A DNA stretch of 64,000 bases, from positions 1 through 64,000 of the forward strand of contig JAHBSS010000002.1 of assembly GCA_019639015.1 (NCBI GenBank), written 5' to 3'. Shown here piece after piece: positions 1 to 8,844 of this stretch. This stretch comes from Cryobacterium sp. (GTDB taxonomy: Bacteria; Actinomycetota; Actinomycetes; Actinomycetales; Microbacteriaceae). Made by a program: the position numbers and the translations under genes. The notes below the pieces were generated by a model, which searched no databases, was not told where the DNA came from, and saw only the letters and a list, made by a program, of their open reading frames with translations. Every line of letters starts with the position of its first letter. The stretch's first letter is position 1.

Positions 1-1
1 A

Positions 2-127
2 AGCAGTGACCTCATAGAGATTCAAGAATTGCTCGATTCTTCGGCCCTTCTACCCGTGCAAGTCAAACTGCATGATCATCCCTACAAGCGCGGGCTTATC
101 CGCACCGGTTGGTTACTAAGTCCTTAA
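2..127 (+). CDS. 3' end of an unidentified gene (partial)
   Basis: An open frame enters from the left edge and ends at TAA 125-127, giving the last 41 residues of a protein (C-terminus ...RTGWLLSP). It runs in the same direction as the toxin-antitoxin pair 90 bp downstream, and the toxin-antitoxin promoter starts just after its stop. The fragment has no recognisable motif and I do not identify a family. It could be a chance open frame, but it is the only long frame touching the edge. Confidence 0.4.
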   Translation, partial: SSDLIEIQELLDSSALLPVQVKLHDHPYKRGLIRTGWLLSP

Positions 128-149
128 TCGGCTCGTAGCCGGAGCACGC

Positions 150-178
150 TTTACACACTCACCCATCTGGGGTAATAT
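150..178 (+). promoter_or_regulatory. Promoter of the toxin-antitoxin operon
   Basis: A -35 box TTTACA (150-155) and a -10 box TAATAT (173-178) are separated by exactly 17 bp, a near-consensus primary sigma promoter. The expected transcription start falls around 185, about 30 bp before the antitoxin ATG. The -10 box directly abuts the inverted repeat at 180-200. Confidence 0.7.
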
Positions 179-179
179 C

Positions 180-200
180 CTGGCTAAGTATCCTAGCCAG
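180..200. promoter_or_regulatory. Inverted repeat, likely antitoxin operator
   Basis: Perfect 7-bp arms CTGGCTA (180-186) and TAGCCAG (194-200) with a 7-bp spacer lie over the predicted transcription start. Phd/YefM antitoxins usually repress their own operon by binding such palindromes, so this is the expected place for autoregulation. The function is inferred from position. Confidence 0.6.
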
Positions 201-216
201 AAATGAAGGCAACTCC

Positions 217-474
217 ATGAAGAAGGTGAACATCCTGGATGCGCGAAACAACCTATCGAAGCTGGTCGCCTCGGTCGGCCAAGGCGAAGAAGTTGTGATC
301 GCTAATCGAGGTAAGCCGGTGGCGCGACTTGTGGCGACGGTAGACGAAACGCCTAGGCACACTGCAGGGCAAGCCGCCGCATGGTTGGCGAGCAATCCTG
401 CGCCTCAATGCGGCTCGCGAACACCCGCCGAAATAGACCGTTTGATCTCCTCCGAACGCGAAGGCTGGGAGTGA
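217..474 (+). CDS. Type II antitoxin, Phd/YefM family
   Basis: An 85-residue protein with the Phd/YefM N-terminal signature: a short beta strand (KKVNILDARNNLSKL), then a turn and the strand GEEVVIANRGKPVARLV at about residues 23-41. The N-terminal half would bind operator DNA as a dimer, and the C-terminal half would wrap and block the toxin. The stop overlaps the toxin start (GTGA at 471-474), so the two are translationally coupled. A good promoter and an inverted repeat lie directly upstream. ATG 217 follows AAGG (208-211 region) at suitable spacing. Confidence 0.85.
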   Translation: MKKVNILDARNNLSKLVASVGQGEEVVIANRGKPVARLVATVDETPRHTAGQAAAWLASNPAPQCGSRTPAEIDRLISSEREGWE

Positions 475-863
475 TCTATCTCGACTCTTGCATCGTGATC
501 TATGCAGTTGAAGATGATGGTGCCCGCGGCAGAGAAGTGCGTCGGAAGCTAAGCGAAGTCGGGGATGTGGTAGCTGCTATTAGTCCCCTCGTCACTCTCG
601 AATGCCTAGTCGCGCCACTGCGCGACGACAATCTTGTGCTACATGATCATTACCTCAGGGCACTTAAACAGTTCCGGCTTCTACCACTCGAACCTGAACA
701 CTATTTAAGGGCAGCCGAACTTCGCGCTCGTCACGGCATCCGAACACCTGATGCCCTACACCTCGCCGCAGCACAGTTGCACGGTTGCGAAGAGCTTTGG
801 ACGAACGACAATCGGATGATCGCGGCGGCCAGCGGCCTCAAGGTCGTCATCACTGGTCAGTAG
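471..863 (+). CDS. vapC: VapC-type PIN-domain toxin
   Basis: A 130-residue PIN-domain ribonuclease. The acidic metal-binding residues are in place: Asp5 (YLDSC), Glu44 (TLEC), Asp94 (RTPDALHLA) and Asp113 (TNDNRM). VapC toxins cleave tRNA or rRNA and are neutralised by the antitoxin encoded just upstream. I chose GTG 471, which overlaps the antitoxin TGA; it places the first Asp at residue 5 as usual in the family. An earlier ATG (381) in the same frame lies inside the antitoxin and would add 30 residues with no PIN character. All four acidic residues are present, so the toxin is probably active. Confidence 0.85.
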   Translation: MIYLDSCIVIYAVEDDGARGREVRRKLSEVGDVVAAISPLVTLECLVAPLRDDNLVLHDHYLRALKQFRLLPLEPEHYLRAAELRARHGIRTPDALHLAAAQLHGCEELWTNDNRMIAAASGLKVVITGQ

Positions 864-900
864 TGCCAGCGCCGTTGCGCAAGTAAGAACTCATACTTAA

Positions 901-1728
901 CTAGTCGAGTTGCGCAAACCGACGCGCCGCGGTGTCGAGCTTGTTCCTCAAAGTCGTAAACAGAGTCTCGGCCGCGACACCACTCCAATTTTTGGGTAAG
1001 TATTCGAGCGGTAGTCCCGGGTCCAAGTACGGGAAACGTCGCCAAGCGGTCAGAACCGTAATGTAGTCGCGGAACGCATTTGCGTCCGATTGATTGGGAT
1101 TGTCTTGCCAACCCTTCAGTACAGGTTCAAATCGACGAATGAACTGTATATATAAGGAGTCAAGTGCTTCGAGATCCCACCAGCGCCCAACAGTTGCATT
1201 TGCGTGTTCAGAAGTCAGATGATTGGCTTCGAAAAGTTCGACGTATTCGCTGAGTCCCGCGCGTGCGATGGCGTCGCGCAATTCTTCGGTGATCGTGGCA
1301 GGGGCGATCCAAAGGCCCGGGGTTACTTGGCCGAACCCGAGCGCAGTCAGGATGCTTCGAAGCCGGTGCCGCAAGTGACGGTCACGTTCCGGCACTGAAA
1401 ATGAAGCAAGCACCCAAGGGTCTTTCGCGCTCGCGCGGTGTGGATGAAGGATGCGCTCGTCACCTGAGCGGAACATTCCTTCGAGTCGTGGCGCTCGCCG
1501 ATAGCCAGCAACGGAACCAACTTTCACGCTCTCGAGCACACCGCTTCGCTTGAGCCTTGAAATAGATGACCGAACCGCAGCGCCGTCGAAACCTAGCTCG
1601 GAAAGCATCCGGATTAGGTCGGCTACTGCAAGGATTCCGCCCTGCTCCCGCGCATACAATCCAAACAGCGTGACGATGAAATGCCTCGGCCCCGGGGAAC
1701 TGGCTTCCTTAGCATCGCTCACGATCAA
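901..1728 (-). CDS. PaaX-family transcriptional repressor
   Basis: 275 residues with the PaaX layout: an N-terminal winged helix (about residues 18-85, including RHFIVTLFGLY and VRSSISRLKRSGVL) followed by the longer PaaX-type effector/dimerisation region. PaaX itself represses phenylacetate catabolism and responds to phenylacetyl-CoA, but no paa genes lie nearby, so the target is unknown. The gene is divergent from the LuxR-type regulator, and only about 65 bp separate their starts, so the two may share a control region. It converges with vapC, whose stop is 37 bp away. Confidence 0.8.
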   Translation of the reverse strand: MIVSDAKEASSPGPRHFIVTLFGLYAREQGGILAVADLIRMLSELGFDGAAVRSSISRLKRSGVLESVKVGSVAGYRRAPRLEGMFRSGDERILHPHRASAKDPWVLASFSVPERDRHLRHRLRSILTALGFGQVTPGLWIAPATITEELRDAIARAGLSEYVELFEANHLTSEHANATVGRWWDLEALDSLYIQFIRRFEPVLKGWQDNPNQSDANAFRDYITVLTAWRRFPYLDPGLPLEYLPKNWSGVAAETLFTTLRNKLDTAARRFAQLD

Positions 1729-1793
1729 AGACTAATGTCTCGCAGACACCAAATCGGTTCGGTTGAATTGGTTGTTCCGGATAGTGTTTGCGC

Positions 1794-3473
1794 ATGGGTT
1801 CAGGGCACGTCGACAGGTTGCGAATTAGCCTGGATTACTTGGCGGGAATCGGTCCGAAATCTTACATGGGTTCGGATGCTTGGGGGCTTGCATTGCAAGC
1901 GTTCGAGTCGTCATGGAAGCTTGATCATTCCGTCGCGATGCAGTTTGCCAGACGTTCGATTGCGCAATCTGGTGGTGAAGCTGACCACGTGATCTTGCTC
2001 AGCCATGCTGTGCTGGGGTTGGCGGCGGCGGGAGTGGGAGTAGATCGTGATTGGACACAAATTTCGAACGGCTTGACTGCAACCGGCGATGCATTGGCGG
2101 ATGCGTTGGTTCTTCTTGGGAGCCTGGACAACAGTGATGCATCGAATTTCGCAAAGTTCGTGTTCGCAGAAGCATCGCTTGCTTGCGCGAGAGTGAGCTT
2201 GAGTCTAGGTGTAAGCGATTTGCCGACCGGTTTCTCCGGCGATCTTTCTGGGCATCCGTTTGAGATTGTGTTGACAGCGTTGGCGGCAAGGGTTGAGACG
2301 TTTTCGGGCTACACGGATGCAGCGAGAAGCATCCTCGCAAGATATGAGAATGAACGCGCCGAGCATCCAGGCAAGGCAGAACTCGACAATTCAGCTGGAG
2401 GCATTGGCCTACTTGTGCAAGCCACTCGTTGTCTTGTCGAAGGTAGCGCGTCGGATGTTGCAACTGTTCGAGCCCTTTCCGAACGAATAAGAGACTTCGC
2501 TCCGAAATCTCAAGACCGAGCCGAAGTTGGGATAGCACTTCTCGTGGCATTCGGACTGAGCGCGATTGGAGCGGTCAGGCAAGCGAACGCGATCCTTGCA
2601 GGATTCAACTGGGAAGATTCGATGATTATTGACCGAGTCTTCGTTCTTGATGGACTTATTCGTGCTGCGGTGAAAGAGGGCGATGTCATCGCCGCCGAAG
2701 CCTGGCTTGAACGCGCCACGCCATTCGAAAATGATCCGATTGCAAATTCCTCACTGGAACGGGCCAGAGCGAGACTCGCGATCTTAAGAGGCGATTTGGT
2801 CGAAGCGGGCTTTCGCGCTGGCAATGCGATCCAATTGGCACGCGCAGAAGGCCGCGAGTTCGAAGCCCTCGATGCGGAACTTCTCGCTACGCAAGTCTTG
2901 ATTCTGGAAGGCAACAAGGGTAACGCTTCCAAGCGGCTCAACGAAGTCGTTGCGAATGCTGGGGAGAAGGGTTTTAATTCCGTTCGCCTAGGCGCAAGAG
3001 CGCAACTTCGGTCTATCGGGCGAAGGCTAAAACCCTACAAAGGAATTGGGTCGGCGGCTCTATCAGGTCGAGAACTTGAGGTTCTAAGACTCGTTCTTGA
3101 CGGACTTGAGACTTCTGAAATTGCAAATCAATTACACATCTCGATTCATACTGCTCGAATACATATTTCCAGGATCTTGGCCTCTTATAGTTCCGCCTCC
3201 AGGATTGTGCTTGCGCGACGAGTTGTGGCCGAACAAGGCAATCCCGACTTATCTACAAGAGTTTTGAGTGAACTTACCCAACAACAGCGCCAGGTGGTCA
3301 CGAAAATCATCGAGGGTTTGAGCGTGGCAGAAATCGCTGCCGAATTGCAGATCGCATTGCGCACTGTCGAAAAGCACATCACCCACTCAATGAGGAGACT
3401 CGGTGTGACTACCCGGGTTGGTTTGGTGCTTGAAGCTGGAGGGTACGATCCAACCAGAAATCGTATTGAATAA
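1794..3473 (+). CDS. Regulator with helical-repeat domain and two LuxR-type HTH domains
   Basis: 559 residues. Residues 1 to about 400 are alpha-helical, rich in paired Ala/Leu helices, and resemble the TPR-like ligand-binding part of MalT/LAL regulators. Two LuxR-type HTH units follow in tandem: about 423-475 (LSGRELEVLRLVLDGLETSEIA) and about 490-545 (LTQQQRQVVTKIIEGLSVAEIA). No Walker A ATPase module or receiver domain is visible, unlike full-length LAL proteins. The start is ATG 1794; TTG 1788 is a poorer in-frame alternative. It is divergent from the PaaX-type gene, and a lipoprotein gene follows in the same direction. Targets cannot be told from sequence. Two complete HTHs in one chain is uncommon. 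Confidence 0.75.
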   Translation: MGSGHVDRLRISLDYLAGIGPKSYMGSDAWGLALQAFESSWKLDHSVAMQFARRSIAQSGGEADHVILLSHAVLGLAAAGVGVDRDWTQISNGLTATGDALADALVLLGSLDNSDASNFAKFVFAEASLACARVSLSLGVSDLPTGFSGDLSGHPFEIVLTALAARVETFSGYTDAARSILARYENERAEHPGKAELDNSAGGIGLLVQATRCLVEGSASDVATVRALSERIRDFAPKSQDRAEVGIALLVAFGLSAIGAVRQANAILAGFNWEDSMIIDRVFVLDGLIRAAVKEGDVIAAEAWLERATPFENDPIANSSLERARARLAILRGDLVEAGFRAGNAIQLARAEGREFEALDAELLATQVLILEGNKGNASKRLNEVVANAGEKGFNSVRLGARAQLRSIGRRLKPYKGIGSAALSGRELEVLRLVLDGLETSEIANQLHISIHTARIHISRILASYSSASRIVLARRVVAEQGNPDLSTRVLSELTQQQRQVVTKIIEGLSVAEIAAELQIALRTVEKHITHSMRRLGVTTRVGLVLEAGGYDPTRNRIE

Positions 3474-3522
3474 GTCGTTTCCGTACTATTTCGCATCAAA
3501 GTGGTTTTCTACAATCAGTTGC

Positions 3523-4032
3523 GTGAAACCCAATCGTGGCGCTCTGATCCCAGTTGTCTTTCTAGGTCTCCTCCTGTCGGGTTGCAACCCGACAACCTCG
3601 ACGGGGGGCTCGTCTCAGGGTGGTTCAGGCGCTAGTGGCGGGCTCACTTGCGACGGCGTAACCACCGGTAGGTTTGAACTATTTGTCGATCCTCGTTTGA
3701 CAGTTAGCCCTTCCGTGAAAATTGCACCGCTAACCAAGTCGGGCGAGAAGATCGAATTCACCGACTCGAAGTTTGAGGACGGAACCACTTACACGTACGA
3801 CCTTGCCTATGTGAACAAAGGGCAGGCTTTTGCGCAAGGTGGATCAATCTTCTTCGACTCAGAGGGTTCCCCGGGCTTCGATCAGGGCAACGGTAAGTTC
3901 CAAATTGAAGGCCCACTTTCACAATCCACCGCTGACGGCGGGCCGTACGCCGGAATCCTCACAGTAATTGCAACCGTGAACGGGCAGTCGACAACGCTCG
4001 CAAATATTTGCGTGGCTCTCGCGAAAGAATAA
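3523..4032 (+). CDS. Putative lipoprotein of unknown function
   Basis: 169 residues from GTG 3523. The N-terminus is a lipoprotein signal: basic start (MKPNRG), hydrophobic core (ALIPVVFLGLLL), and lipobox LSGC with Cys at about residue 20, followed by a Ser/Gly/Thr-rich linker. The mature part looks like a small beta-rich domain; I recognise no family. It is likely anchored to the outer face of the membrane. Reading from an upstream start near 3418 would bury the signal peptide, so the GTG start is preferred. It lies 49 bp after the LuxR-type gene and could be co-transcribed with it. Confidence 0.7.
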   Translation: MKPNRGALIPVVFLGLLLSGCNPTTSTGGSSQGGSGASGGLTCDGVTTGRFELFVDPRLTVSPSVKIAPLTKSGEKIEFTDSKFEDGTTYTYDLAYVNKGQAFAQGGSIFFDSEGSPGFDQGNGKFQIEGPLSQSTADGGPYAGILTVIATVNGQSTTLANICVALAKE

Positions 4033-4197
4033 ATCTGGCAAGCTCGAACCTACGTTTTGCCTATCGTGAGCGGTCGGCCAGCAAGGGGAAAAGATTGATC
4101 TAGCAGGCGAGCCATTCGATGTCGAGTCCTAGGGAGTCGCGGTGAAGAAAGTATCCGCGTTATTCGTCTAAAGCACCCCTGGAGAATCACAATTACC

Positions 4198-4296
4198 GTG
4201 ATTCTGATTTTCATGCTCGTGCTGATTGTGCTCGATGCATCGCAATGTGAAGCATACGGTTGGGGAAACAAGGCGTTCTTGTCAAAGGTGCTTTGA
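4198..4296 (+). CDS. Possible small membrane ORF (32 aa)
   Basis: Within the 277-bp gap between the lipoprotein and hrpA, a short frame from GTG 4198 encodes one strongly hydrophobic helix (MILIFMLVLIVLD) and a polar tail ending ...AFLSKVL. The same frame stays open upstream to about 4095 with basic residues before the helix but has no good start codon. A well-placed Shine-Dalgarno (AGGGAG) precedes a GTG at 4142 in another frame that stops after nine codons. It may be a tiny membrane protein, or the remnant of a gene with a frameshift. Nothing else is recognisable in the gap. Confidence 0.25.
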   Translation: MILIFMLVLIVLDASQCEAYGWGNKAFLSKVL

Positions 4297-4309
4297 ACGC
4301 AACCGCTTT

Positions 4310-7300
4310 CTAGTCACCGTTTAGGAGTTTGCTGATTCTTGCGAGAGAAACCGGTTCTGCAGTTCCAAGTTGTTGAGCGAATAGTGAAATTCGCAGTTCT
4401 TCCAGTAGCCAACGTGCATGCTGCAACACTTCGGGCGCAGAACTCAACACTGGAAAACTACCTCCCGAATCAACGTATTTTGCGGTTGCCTTTTCAATTT
4501 CGGTTTGGTTGACACGGTCTCGACCTGGATTCTTCTCGAGCACTGAGATGCGATGGTTTATCGCGGCAAGATAGGTCGGAAGTCGGCGAAGTTGCCTCAA
4601 ACCGGTGCTAGACACGAAACCGTCAAATACTAGACGTTGCAATTGACTTCGAGCATCGCTGAGTGGAGAGATGAAGGCGATATTGGATGCCGCCTCAATC
4701 GCCTTCTCAACTGTGCGAGCACTTTCGAGCACTTGGCTCACTAGCGAGACCGTTGCAAACAATGCATCAACTACCCCATTAGAAAATTGCTCTCTTGCCG
4801 CCTCGAACTTCGCCTTTTGTCGAATGGTTCTGGATTGCAGCACGTCATCCGCACATGCAAGCAGACAGTCATCAAATAGCGCATTTAGGGATTTGTATGG
4901 GTTGCGGGCGAGCGCGAGCTTTTCGGCATCCGTCAAGTGTTCACGCACATAACTTGCCGGCGACGGAATCGAAAGCGCCAAAAGTCGTCTTACCCCTATT
5001 TGATGCCGAAGCGTTTGCTCCTCGGAAGTTGAGAACAACTTGATCGAAACCGTGTCTTGCTCGTCGAAAAGACCGGGGTATGCACGAATCGTTCTCCCGT
5101 CCAGTCCCGCGTCGATGAATTCGGGCAAATCCTCGAAGTCCCAACTCTTCAGTCCACTTCGTTCAATCGAATCGGTTTGCGCCTCAACAACTTTGGCGAC
5201 CGATTGACTGCTTTGTTTTTGCAACGTGCGTTTTAATTCTTCGAGACTCTTGGATGCTGAAATTCGTGTTCCTTTCGCATCGATAGCTGCGAACGTAAGT
5301 TTCAAATGGTCTGGAACTCGATCCCAATCGAAATCGTTGGCACTAACGGTTGTGAAAGTTGCTACGCGAATTTGCTCGGCAAGAAACGTCGTGATCGGTT
5401 TTCGAAATGCATTGTCGTCGGTTTCAGTTGCCGAAAGTAGCTTGGGAACCCAATCCGAAACGGGGACGACGGCGCGGCGAAGGGGTTTTGGAAGAGTCTT
5501 CAAGAGTGCCGCGACGAGGTCTTTTCGAAGCCCTGGAACCTGCCAATCAAACCCAACAGGGCTTGTTCGTGGTAGTAGTGGCAACGGGATTTCAACGGTC
5601 ACTCCGTCGCGTTCGGTGCCCGGATCGAATCGGTAGTCAAGGTTAAATTTCTGATCTTCTTGGATCCAGTGGGCGGGAAAGTCTTTCGCGTTTCGCTGCG
5701 GCAAGTCTTCATCTTCTGTGTCAACCAGGTCGGCAATTGTCATGTTGAGCAAGTCAGGCTTCTTGCCGCGCGCGTCCCGCCACCACCGTTCGAAACTGCG
5801 CTGGTCAGTTACCTCTTGCGGAATCCGCGCCTCATAAAACGTGAAGACGACTTCGTCACCTACAAGCAGACCGCGTTGCCTCGTGCGTTCCTCCAAATCC
5901 TCGATGTGTTCTCGCAAAGATGAATTTGCGCGCAAGAATTCAAAAGCTCGATTCTTGCGGTCATGTTCATGTGTGTCCATTTCCCCTTCGACCAGGGCGC
6001 TGCGGATGAAGATTTCGCGCGCTAGGGTTGGGTCAATTCGGGAGAGCTGAATGCGTCTGCGCTCCACGATTGGAAGTCCAAATAGGGTGACCTTTTCAAA
6101 TACGACCGCCGAACCCTGCCGCTTCTCCCAGTGCGGTTCGCTAAACGTGCGCTTGGCGAGTTCTCCCGCGAGCGGTTCAGCCCAAGCGAGGTCGATCACT
6201 GCATTCGTTCGCGCGAAGAGTCGACTCGTTTCAACAAGTTCAGCGCTCATGATTTCTGCGGGCTTCTTTTTCGCAAGAGCCGAACCGGGGAAGATTGAAA
6301 GCCGAACGTTTCTGGAACCGAGATAATCGCCCTTTAGGCGGCTTGCGGCATCCTTCTTTTCGTCGCGGATGCCGAGCTGACTGAGCAATCCCGCCAAAAG
6401 GGAACGGTGAATTGCGTTCTCGTCGAAAGTATCCTTGGCTTCGCCTATCGCAAAGCCGAGACCTCTTGCAAACCGTTTGAGTTGTCGGTAAACATCGCCC
6501 CACTCGCGCACCCGCATGTAGTTCAGGTATTCATTGCGGCAGGTCTTGCGGAATGCATTGCCGGAGAGAGACTTTTCTTGCTTTTTCAGGTAACGCCAGA
6601 GGTTCAGCAATCCCAAAAAGTCGCTTGATTTGTCAACGAACCGAGCGTGCAATTGGTCGGCTTGGGCTTGCTTTTCTAGCGGTCGTTCACGCGGGTCTTG
6701 GATGCTGAGTCCCGCGACGATGGCAAGCACCTCCCGTACAACACCGTTCCGATTCGCCTCGATGATCATCCGACCAAACCTCGGATCGATAGGCAAGGTT
6801 GCGAGCGTGCGACCGACTTTCGTGATTGCGCCGTTCTTATCAATTGCGCCAAGTTCAACAAGTAGTTCCTGCCCAGCCTTAACCCCGCGGGGGTCGGGTG
6901 GTTGAAGGAACGGGAACTTTGCTAGTTCACCAAGGCCGAGCGCAAGCATTTGCAAAATGACCGAAGCGAGATTTGTGCGCAATATTTCGGGATCGGTGTA
7001 TTCGGCCCGACTCTCGAAGTCCTCCTCGGAATACAGGCGGATCGCAATCCCTTCACTCGTGCGGCCAGCGCGCCCGGAGCGCTGGTTTGCGCTCGCCTTG
7101 GAGATTGCCTCGATGGGCAACTGTTGAATCTTTGACCTTGTGCTGTACCGACTGATTCGTGCCGTGCCGGTGTCGATCACATATTTGATGCCGGGGACAG
7201 TCAGGCTCGTTTCTGCGACATTGGTTGCGAGCACGATACGGCGTTTCACGTTTGCGGGCTTCGCGGTGAAAACGCGCAACTGTTCGGATGCGCTAAGTCG

Positions 7301-8113
7301 CCCATAAAGCGGCAAGACTTCGGTGTCCTTCAACTTTCGACCGTTCAGCAATTCGGCTGCGTCGCGGATTTCGTTCTCTCCCGAGAAAAACACGAGTACA
7401 TCGCCTGGCGCTTCGTTTGCCAGCTCGTCGAGCGCCGACACCAAAGCGTCAAGAATATCGGTGGGCTCTGCCGGTTGGTTTGGCGGGGCAGGTTGCGCGG
7501 ATTCGCTGACTGGCGGAACTGACGGCCGGTACCGTATCTCCACTGGATAAGTGCGACCGGAAACTTCGATGATTGGCGCGGGTTTTCCTTCGCGCTCAAA
7601 ATGCTTTGCAAAACTTTCCGGGTCGATCGTCGCGCTTGTGACGATCACTTTGAGTTCTGGGCGTTTGGGCAAAAGTTGCTTCAAGTATCCGAGCAGAAAA
7701 TCAACGTTGAGGCTACGTTCGTGTGCTTCGTCGATGATGATCGTGTCGTACTTGCGTAGCATCCGATCGCGGTGGAGTTCGTTGAGGAGGATGCCATCGG
7801 TCATGAGCTTGATCCGAGTGTTCGCGCTTACCCGATCCGTAAATCGCACTTGGAAGCCAACAAGACCACCGAGTTCGGTACCGAGTTCTGTTGCGATTCG
7901 TTCAGCAATTGTGCGAGCTGCGAGCCTACGTGGCTGAGTGTGACCAATCGACTTACGGCCAAGCTCGAGACAGATCTTTGGGAGCTGTGTTGTCTTGCCG
8001 CTACCGGTCGCGCCCGCGACAATAACGACCTGGTTGTTGCTGATTGCACGGGCAATTTCTTCACGGTGCTGGCTTACCGGAAGTTCAAGCGGATAGTGGA
8101 TCTCGGGGGACAT
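4310..8113 (-). CDS. hrpA: ATP-dependent DEAH-box RNA helicase HrpA
   Basis: 1267 residues, typical of full-length HrpA. Motif I GATGSGKTT is at 34-42, DEAH at 128-131 and SAT at 160-162; the second RecA domain carries the QRSGRAGR motif VI, followed by the helicase-associated (HA2) and OB-fold regions and the long HrpA-specific C-terminal part. The protein unwinds RNA in an ATP-dependent way and is linked in other bacteria to mRNA processing and rescue of stalled ribosomes. The start ATG 8113 gives a typical N-terminus just before the ATPase domain. It stands alone: the next gene upstream ends 43 bp before it, and no operon partner is obvious. Confidence 0.93.
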   Translation of the reverse strand: MSPEIHYPLELPVSQHREEIARAISNNQVVIVAGATGSGKTTQLPKICLELGRKSIGHTQPRRLAARTIAERIATELGTELGGLVGFQVRFTDRVSANTRIKLMTDGILLNELHRDRMLRKYDTIIIDEAHERSLNVDFLLGYLKQLLPKRPELKVIVTSATIDPESFAKHFEREGKPAPIIEVSGRTYPVEIRYRPSVPPVSESAQPAPPNQPAEPTDILDALVSALDELANEAPGDVLVFFSGENEIRDAAELLNGRKLKDTEVLPLYGRLSASEQLRVFTAKPANVKRRIVLATNVAETSLTVPGIKYVIDTGTARISRYSTRSKIQQLPIEAISKASANQRSGRAGRTSEGIAIRLYSEEDFESRAEYTDPEILRTNLASVILQMLALGLGELAKFPFLQPPDPRGVKAGQELLVELGAIDKNGAITKVGRTLATLPIDPRFGRMIIEANRNGVVREVLAIVAGLSIQDPRERPLEKQAQADQLHARFVDKSSDFLGLLNLWRYLKKQEKSLSGNAFRKTCRNEYLNYMRVREWGDVYRQLKRFARGLGFAIGEAKDTFDENAIHRSLLAGLLSQLGIRDEKKDAASRLKGDYLGSRNVRLSIFPGSALAKKKPAEIMSAELVETSRLFARTNAVIDLAWAEPLAGELAKRTFSEPHWEKRQGSAVVFEKVTLFGLPIVERRRIQLSRIDPTLAREIFIRSALVEGEMDTHEHDRKNRAFEFLRANSSLREHIEDLEERTRQRGLLVGDEVVFTFYEARIPQEVTDQRSFERWWRDARGKKPDLLNMTIADLVDTEDEDLPQRNAKDFPAHWIQEDQKFNLDYRFDPGTERDGVTVEIPLPLLPRTSPVGFDWQVPGLRKDLVAALLKTLPKPLRRAVVPVSDWVPKLLSATETDDNAFRKPITTFLAEQIRVATFTTVSANDFDWDRVPDHLKLTFAAIDAKGTRISASKSLEELKRTLQKQSSQSVAKVVEAQTDSIERSGLKSWDFEDLPEFIDAGLDGRTIRAYPGLFDEQDTVSIKLFSTSEEQTLRHQIGVRRLLALSIPSPASYVREHLTDAEKLALARNPYKSLNALFDDCLLACADDVLQSRTIRQKAKFEAAREQFSNGVVDALFATVSLVSQVLESARTVEKAIEAASNIAFISPLSDARSQLQRLVFDGFVSSTGLRQLRRLPTYLAAINHRISVLEKNPGRDRVNQTEIEKATAKYVDSGGSFPVLSSAPEVLQHARWLLEELRISLFAQQLGTAEPVSLARISKLLNGD

Positions 8114-8156
8114 GAGCCCTCCAGCCTAATTGCAAATTCGACCTTGGGAGAATTAT

Positions 8157-8828
8157 TCAAGCCGCCTCAAGGTGAAACGTCTGCGCGAATCGTTGAAGCA
8201 GAGACTGGTCCCCTGAAAGGATTTTGATCGACCGGCTAGAGAGAGCATTGGTGGCAGAGAGTTCTCCAGCGATTAGTTTGTGGATGTCAGTGTCCGTGAC
8301 GAAAGAAACGTACGGTGAATCGAATTCGCTTTGACGCTTAGAGACGGATTCGAACGGCTCGACCTCTAATTGGTCTGAATACACCTGCAGTCTCAATCCG
8401 AAGTCCGTGATTTGCGCATCATAGGTTGTGGCTGGTAGCAGCCTTGCAATGGCGGGTTGAAACGCTGTGCGAAACGTCATTGCCATTGAATCCGGGGTGA
8501 TGATTTCGCCCGGCTTAGGTTCCCCCAAAGCTTGAAAACCCCAGCGTCCAAGTGAGAGCACGACATCCTCAAGTTGTTGTCCGAACGAAGTGAGTCGATA
8601 GGCCAGACCGTGGTGAAGTGGGATTCGTTCGATGATTCCCGACGATTGCAGTTCCTTGAGCCTCGCGCTCAAAACGTTCGTTGGGATCTTTGGGAGTCCA
8701 AGCTTGAGGTCACTGTATCGCCTCGGCCCAACGAGCAGATCGCGAACGATAAGCAAGGCCCAGCGCTCACCAATCAATTCAACGGCGGTTGCTATGCCAT
8801 CGAACTGGCCGTATTCTCTTGCCGCCAT
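8157..8828 (-). CDS. HxlR-family transcriptional regulator with C-terminal extension
   Basis: 223 residues. Residues about 8-100 form a HxlR winged helix (GERWALLIVRDLLVGPRRYSDL, then IPTNVLSARLKELQSSGII). The remaining ~110 residues (from about PDSMAMTFRTAF) resemble an SCP2/sterol-carrier-like effector domain seen in some longer HxlR proteins; that part is less certain. ATG 8828 is chosen because it precedes the conserved REYGQFDGIA segment; longer in-frame versions run into the VOC gene. The upstream VOC gene ends only 16 bp away on the same strand, so both are one operon, likely controlled by this protein. Confidence 0.82.
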   Translation of the reverse strand: MAAREYGQFDGIATAVELIGERWALLIVRDLLVGPRRYSDLKLGLPKIPTNVLSARLKELQSSGIIERIPLHHGLAYRLTSFGQQLEDVVLSLGRWGFQALGEPKPGEIITPDSMAMTFRTAFQPAIARLLPATTYDAQITDFGLRLQVYSDQLEVEPFESVSKRQSEFDSPYVSFVTDTDIHKLIAGELSATNALSSRSIKILSGDQSLLQRFAQTFHLEAA

Positions 8829-8844
8829 TCTCGATGCCTGTGGC

